Source: Mycolicibacterium moriokaense (lineage in GTDB: Bacteria; Actinomycetota; Actinomycetes; Mycobacteriales; Mycobacteriaceae). Taken from it: 64,000 bases of DNA. Both the position numbers and the translations under genes were made by a program. Every line of letters starts with the position of its first letter. Position 1 is the first letter of the stretch. The stretch spans positions 62,001 through 126,000 of the forward strand of contig NZ_QQBJ01000012.1 in NCBI RefSeq assembly GCF_003347205.1, in the 5' to 3' direction. A model generated the notes under the pieces. The model was not told where the DNA came from. It ran no database searches and worked only from the letters and a program-made list of their open reading frames with translations. Below are positions 60,828-64,000 of this stretch, in pieces.

Positions 60828-62372
60828 TCACGGGGAATCCGTGGGGGCGGGCGACCGCTTCGGTGCGGTCGGTGTGATCAAGACGACTGCGGCAACGAGG
60901 GCCGCCAGCGGCGCCACGGCCATGACGAGGCTCAGGGTGTGGATGGCATCGAGCATGCTCTGTGTAGCCGCTGCGGTCACAAGTCTGGCGTGATCGGCGT
61001 CGATGATGTGAGAGCCGCCGACAAGCGTTCCATGCGTCGCCCGAAACGCCTCCCGTGCCTCCTCGAAGCTGATCCCGGAGCCTTCCAATCTGTGCATTCC
61101 GTCTCTGATGATGAGGTTGATCCCGACGAGGGCGAACACGGCAGGACCGAGTGAATAGCCCGCCTGGTTGACAGCGCCCTTGACCCCCGACACCGCGCCG
61201 CCGAGATCGGCGGGCGCGCTGGCCATCATGATGGTCGCCTGAGGCGTGCCGACGAACGCACCGCCGACAACGTTGAGGGCCAGGGCGGCGAATACCATGG
61301 CGAGCGAGGTGTTTTCGTCGAATATGCGCAGCAGAAGCAGGCCGACGAGCATCAAACCGAGCCCACCCACCAATACGGTGCGGTCGCCGAACCGGGTCGA
61401 CGCCGGGCCGGCGGCGGTGGCTGCCAGTGCCGCCAGCGCGGTCGCCGGGATCAGCAACAAGCCGAGCACTTGCGGCGACTCGAGGCGGACGGTCACCAGG
61501 TAGAACGCGAACACGATCATCGTCCCGCCGGCGATGAAGTTGAACGTCATCCCGGCGATGACGGCGGCGTTGAACCGGCCGGATCGAAAGATTCGCAGAT
61601 CCAACGCCGGCTCGGGTGTGCGCAACTCCCAGGCAACGAACCCGGCCGCGGCAGTCAGGCCTGCGAGGATTGCCGCGACGGCGACGACGTCGGTTCCCAC
61701 CTCCATCCGCGTGATGCCATAGATCAATCCGAGAAGGGCGATTCCGACGAGCATCAAGCCGGGCACGTCGAGAGAACGCGTGGCGCGCGGCGTTTCGGGG
61801 ACGTATCGCAGCGTGATGACCAACGCCAGCGCGGCGAGGGCCGGCGCCACCAGGAAGCAGGCGCGCCAACCGATCTGCGCGGCCAGCATGCTGCCGAGTG
61901 CGGGCAGCGGTGTGGCGATCGCGAATCCCGCGCCGAAATAGAGCGCGATCATCGTCGCCCGCTTCTCGGGAGGGAACGCCGCGTTGATGAGTGCCAGCGA
62001 CAGGCCGAGTAGGGCGAGTGCCAACCCACCCCCGGCGCGGGCCACGGTCAAGGCCATCCCGGTGGGCGACGACGCGGCCAGCACGCCGAAGGCGATCGCG
62101 CCGAGCAATCCGATCACAAGCATGCGCCGCATGCCGTAGAGGTCGCCCAGTGTGCCTGCTCCGAGTACGGCGGCGGCCATCGTCAAGGTCGCCAGGCTGG
62201 CGATGAAGCTGGCGGAACTGGTCGGGATGTCCAGCCCGATCCGTACTTCCGACATGTTGGCCGAGAGGATCGTCGGGTCGGCGACGGTGATCGCATAGGC
62301 CAGCCCCATCGCGGTGACGGTCATCACCGCCGCGGTCCTTGAGGCCGTCAATCCAGCTGTAGTAGAAGCCAT
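60828..62372 (-). CDS. MFS transporter, 14-helix drug:H+ antiporter type
   Basis: 514 residues with about 14 membrane helices. MFS motif GDLYGMRRM in loop 2-3, SLALINAAFPPEKRATMIALYFG, and the antiporter helix-5-like GIPLPALGS-type segment (ATPLPALGSMLAA). A long extracytoplasmic loop with EGSGISFEEAREAF lies before the last helix. Closely related to the partial transporter at the left window edge. Substrate unknown, efflux likely. Confidence 0.87.
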   Translation of the reverse strand: MASTTAGLTASRTAAVMTVTAMGLAYAITVADPTILSANMSEVRIGLDIPTSSASFIASLATLTMAAAVLGAGTLGDLYGMRRMLVIGLLGAIAFGVLAASSPTGMALTVARAGGGLALALLGLSLALINAAFPPEKRATMIALYFGAGFAIATPLPALGSMLAAQIGWRACFLVAPALAALALVITLRYVPETPRATRSLDVPGLMLVGIALLGLIYGITRMEVGTDVVAVAAILAGLTAAAGFVAWELRTPEPALDLRIFRSGRFNAAVIAGMTFNFIAGGTMIVFAFYLVTVRLESPQVLGLLLIPATALAALAATAAGPASTRFGDRTVLVGGLGLMLVGLLLLRIFDENTSLAMVFAALALNVVGGAFVGTPQATIMMASAPADLGGAVSGVKGAVNQAGYSLGPAVFALVGINLIIRDGMHRLEGSGISFEEAREAFRATHGTLVGGSHIIDADHARLVTAAATQSMLDAIHTLSLVMAVAPLAALVAAVVLITPTAPKRSPAPTDSP

Positions 62373-62575
62373 GTCCCTACTCCGGGTTGCCTGCTGTCCC
62401 TGGACACCGTGTCCGTGAAGCGGCTTGGCCGGCTAGAGGCCAACGGCCTCGAGATCGAGGGACGAATGCACCGCGGCTTGCCAGGCTTACTCGACCTGCC
62501 CGGCCTTGAAATGCCTGGCGTGCGCCGACACGACGGGGATGCCAGACGCTCTCGAACACTCGCTACATTCGAGCG

Positions 62576-63127
62576 GTGACCGCGAAACCCTGGACCCTGG
62601 ATGCCTCGGACGGCCGGCTTCTCGTGCACACCGATGTCACGGGCCGGGCAGCCAAGATGGGTCACCGGCTGACCATCGCTATGAACAGTTGGCTGGGCAC
62701 GGTTCGCTGGAGTTCAGGGGAACCCGCCGAGGTGGATCTGACGGTCGAGGTGGATTCACTCGAGGTGCTGGACGGCGAGGGCGGGCTCAAGGCGTTGTCG
62801 GGGCCGGAGAAAACGCTGGCGCGGTCGAATGCGTTGAAGGTCCTCGATTCGCAGCGGTTCCCAGAGATCCGCTTCCACGCCGGTGAAATCGACCAGGCGG
62901 AAGACGGCTACCGCCTGGTCGGCACGCTGGAAATTCATGGTGTGACCAATGAGTGCGCGATCGACCTGCGCGTCGAGGATCTTGCCGATGCATGGCGATT
63001 GTCGTGCGAGGCGCAAGTCCGCCAGTCCGACTTCGGCATCAAACCCTATTCGATGCTGATGGGCTCGATGAAAGTCGTTGACTCCGTGACCGTGTCGTTC
63101 GCAGCGCAGCGAGCCAGGCAAGACTGA
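62576..63127 (+). CDS. YceI family protein
   Basis: 183 residues from a GTG. Lipocalin-like YceI domain with DGRLLVHTDVTGRAAKMGH, a central LEVLDGEGGLKALSGPE and LEIHGVTNECAIDL. The AKMGHRL opening places it in the cytoplasmic subgroup often seen in actinobacteria. Only distantly similar to the YceI protein at 46869. It is divergent from the MFS gene; the 203-bp gap contains no clear control element. Confidence 0.85.
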   Translation: MTAKPWTLDASDGRLLVHTDVTGRAAKMGHRLTIAMNSWLGTVRWSSGEPAEVDLTVEVDSLEVLDGEGGLKALSGPEKTLARSNALKVLDSQRFPEIRFHAGEIDQAEDGYRLVGTLEIHGVTNECAIDLRVEDLADAWRLSCEAQVRQSDFGIKPYSMLMGSMKVVDSVTVSFAAQRARQD

Positions 63128-63169
63128 GTCTGCGCGGACGCGCGCAGACCGGTGCCGCTTTGAGGCCGG

Positions 63170-63331
63170 CTACTGCTTTTCCACCCGTCGCCTCGCGTCT
63201 GCGTCGACGGCGGTGGCGATGTCATGGACGAGCCTCGAGTGCCACCGCTTGTGCGCCTGCAGGTCTGCGGCCAGTGCATGACAATCCGGGCATTCTTGAG
63301 GGCTCGAGGCTCCGTGCTGGGCTTGCTCCAC
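63170..63331 (-). CDS. 53-residue protein with a CPDCH motif
   Basis: Starts at a GTG 8 bases after a strong GAGGAGG site. Sequence has CPDCHALAADLQAHKRWHSRLVHD, then a charged helix ending EKQ. The Cys-x2-Cys-His could bind zinc or be redox-active, but with only two cysteines a dimer would be needed. Not recognised. It sits between the YceI gene and the maleylpyruvate isomerase-like gene, on the same strand as the latter. Confidence 0.55.
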   Translation of the reverse strand: MEQAQHGASSPQECPDCHALAADLQAHKRWHSRLVHDIATAVDADARRRVEKQ

Positions 63332-63400
63332 GTTTCTGCACCTCCTCGAAGAAACCGTGCCGTTCCACGGTGGCACGAACCCGACCGTCAGTCCAGACTC

Positions 63401-64000
63401 TCAGAGCCAGCGCGGTGCCTGCGGCAGCTCGCCGCCTGAGGACGCGTCCACCGCGCCCCGCCCCGTGGCCCACCGCACGAGCGCAGGCAGTGATCCGCGC
63501 ACCGGCACTCCGCCGCGGTCACCGACCGGTACGGGCTCGGCCCCCGTCACCTCGAGCACCAGATCGGTTCCGACGTCCCGGCGTCGCCATCCCCCGACGA
63601 TGTCGGCGAGCAGCGACTCGAGTACGACGTCGGGAAAGTCACCGAACTGTGCTCCGTTGTCGAGGTCGACCGCGTGAATCCACACCTCGCGGGTCCGCAT
63701 CCACACCGTCTCCGACGCAGGTACGGTGCGGCCCTGCGCGGTGCGCACCGGCGCGGCCCAGCGCGGCGCGTCCAGGTTCCGCCACTTCTCGTCGAGCCGG
63801 GCTCTGGTGTGGTCGAACAGGTTTCGCAACGCTGCCGCGGAGAGGGTGGCGCCTTCCTTGATCTCGCGTTCGCGATGCTCGGCCGAGGGATACATCGGCG
63901 TCTCGACGCCCGTCGCCGCCCAATCCATCAGCCGGCACAGCGCCGTGGCGTTGTAGCCGACGTGGGCGACCAGGTGCTTGCGGGTCCAACCGTCCAGCAG
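63401..64000 (-). CDS. Mycothiol-dependent maleylpyruvate isomerase family protein (5' end outside window)
   Basis: The reading frame is open to the right edge, so the N-terminus is missing. Visible part: DGWTRKHLVAHVGYNATAL (DinB-type helix with metal His), then a MRTREVWIHAVDLDNGA segment and a C-terminal SCP2-like beta/alpha domain. The family uses mycothiol or binds metal in a DinB four-helix bundle; in mycobacteria most members are uncharacterised. Consistent with an actinobacterial host. Confidence 0.82.
   Translation of the reverse strand: MLDGWTRKHLVAHVGYNATALCRLMDWAATGVETPMYPSAEHREREIKEGATLSAAALRNLFDHTRARLDEKWRNLDAPRWAAPVRTAQGRTVPASETVWMRTREVWIHAVDLDNGAQFGDFPDVVLESLLADIVGGWRRRDVGTDLVLEVTGAEPVPVGDRGGVPVRGSLPALVRWATGRGAVDASSGGELPQAPRWL

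Noticed and set aside
1-62372. The similar MFS genes near both window ends as borders of a duplicated or mobile segment
   Set aside because: They are paralogues at protein level only, no flanking repeats or transposase genes are visible, and MFS paralogues are common in mycobacteria.

Overview
The window is high-GC actinobacterial DNA and reads as a Mycobacterium/Mycolicibacterium chromosome. It carries a virS-mymA locus, a WS/DGAT wax ester/triacylglycerol synthase, DUF7159 proteins, a DUF4185 (GH183-type) arabinan hydrolase, a mycothiol-dependent maleylpyruvate isomerase-like protein, and many GTG starts and 4-bp ATGA/GTGA gene overlaps. No tRNA, rRNA, CRISPR array or insertion sequence was seen.

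Layout. 1-3.3 kb: the N-terminal part of an MFS transporter gene, then an MFS-universal stress protein fusion. 3.3-33.3 kb: a large accessory island devoted to surface, secretion and signalling. Its core (5.4-16.9 kb) is a type VII-like secretion locus that does not look like ESX-1 to ESX-5. A plus-strand operon encodes a WXG100 protein, a WXG100-CHAP peptidoglycan hydrolase fusion, and a VWA/PP2C/protein kinase triad of the TerY-P (E. coli yegL-yegK-yegI) kind. A convergent minus-strand operon encodes a zinc-ribbon RDD membrane protein, an FHA-containing EssC-like triple ATPase, a WXG100 protein, a WXG100-alpha/beta hydrolase fusion and a DUF6777 membrane protein. No EccB, EccD, EccE or MycP is present. 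Around the core lie two copies of a module made of a multi-pass membrane protein (DUF7937-like) and a single-pass DUF7159 protein with repetitive tails. The island also holds a divergent response regulator/double sensor-kinase pair, a truncated WXG100 gene, two lipoproteins (one with a VWA domain), further membrane proteins and a TenA-like protein.

33.4-46.7 kb: an EAL-DICT protein, a beta-lactamase-fold lipoprotein, a DEAD-box RNA helicase with a structured leader and a probable ATT start, a DUF5994 protein, a cyclic-nucleotide-binding protein, virS divergent from a short mymA operon (monooxygenase, esterase, short-chain dehydrogenase), a WS/DGAT acyltransferase, an NTF2-like protein and an alpha/beta hydrolase. 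46.9-58.2 kb: a YceI protein, then a nine-gene sugar operon (GatZ/KbaZ-like, AgaS-like, BadF-type kinase, EamA transporter, GH4 glycosidase, complete CUT1 ABC importer) divergent from a DeoR repressor, with a perfect 10-bp dyad between them. 58.2-64 kb: an FMN-binding split-barrel protein, a DUF4185 arabinan hydrolase with 9-bp-spaced GTCAC repeats upstream, a second MFS transporter paralogous to the first, another YceI protein, a 53-residue CxxC protein and a truncated maleylpyruvate isomerase-like gene.

The most interesting feature is the physical union of an EssC-type secretion motor and enzyme-tailed WXG100 effectors with a TerY-P phospho-signalling triad. Neighbouring membrane proteins carry repeated T-x-x-[I/L/F] motifs in their tails that could be phosphorylation sites. 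Functional statements about this system are inference from domain content and gene order.
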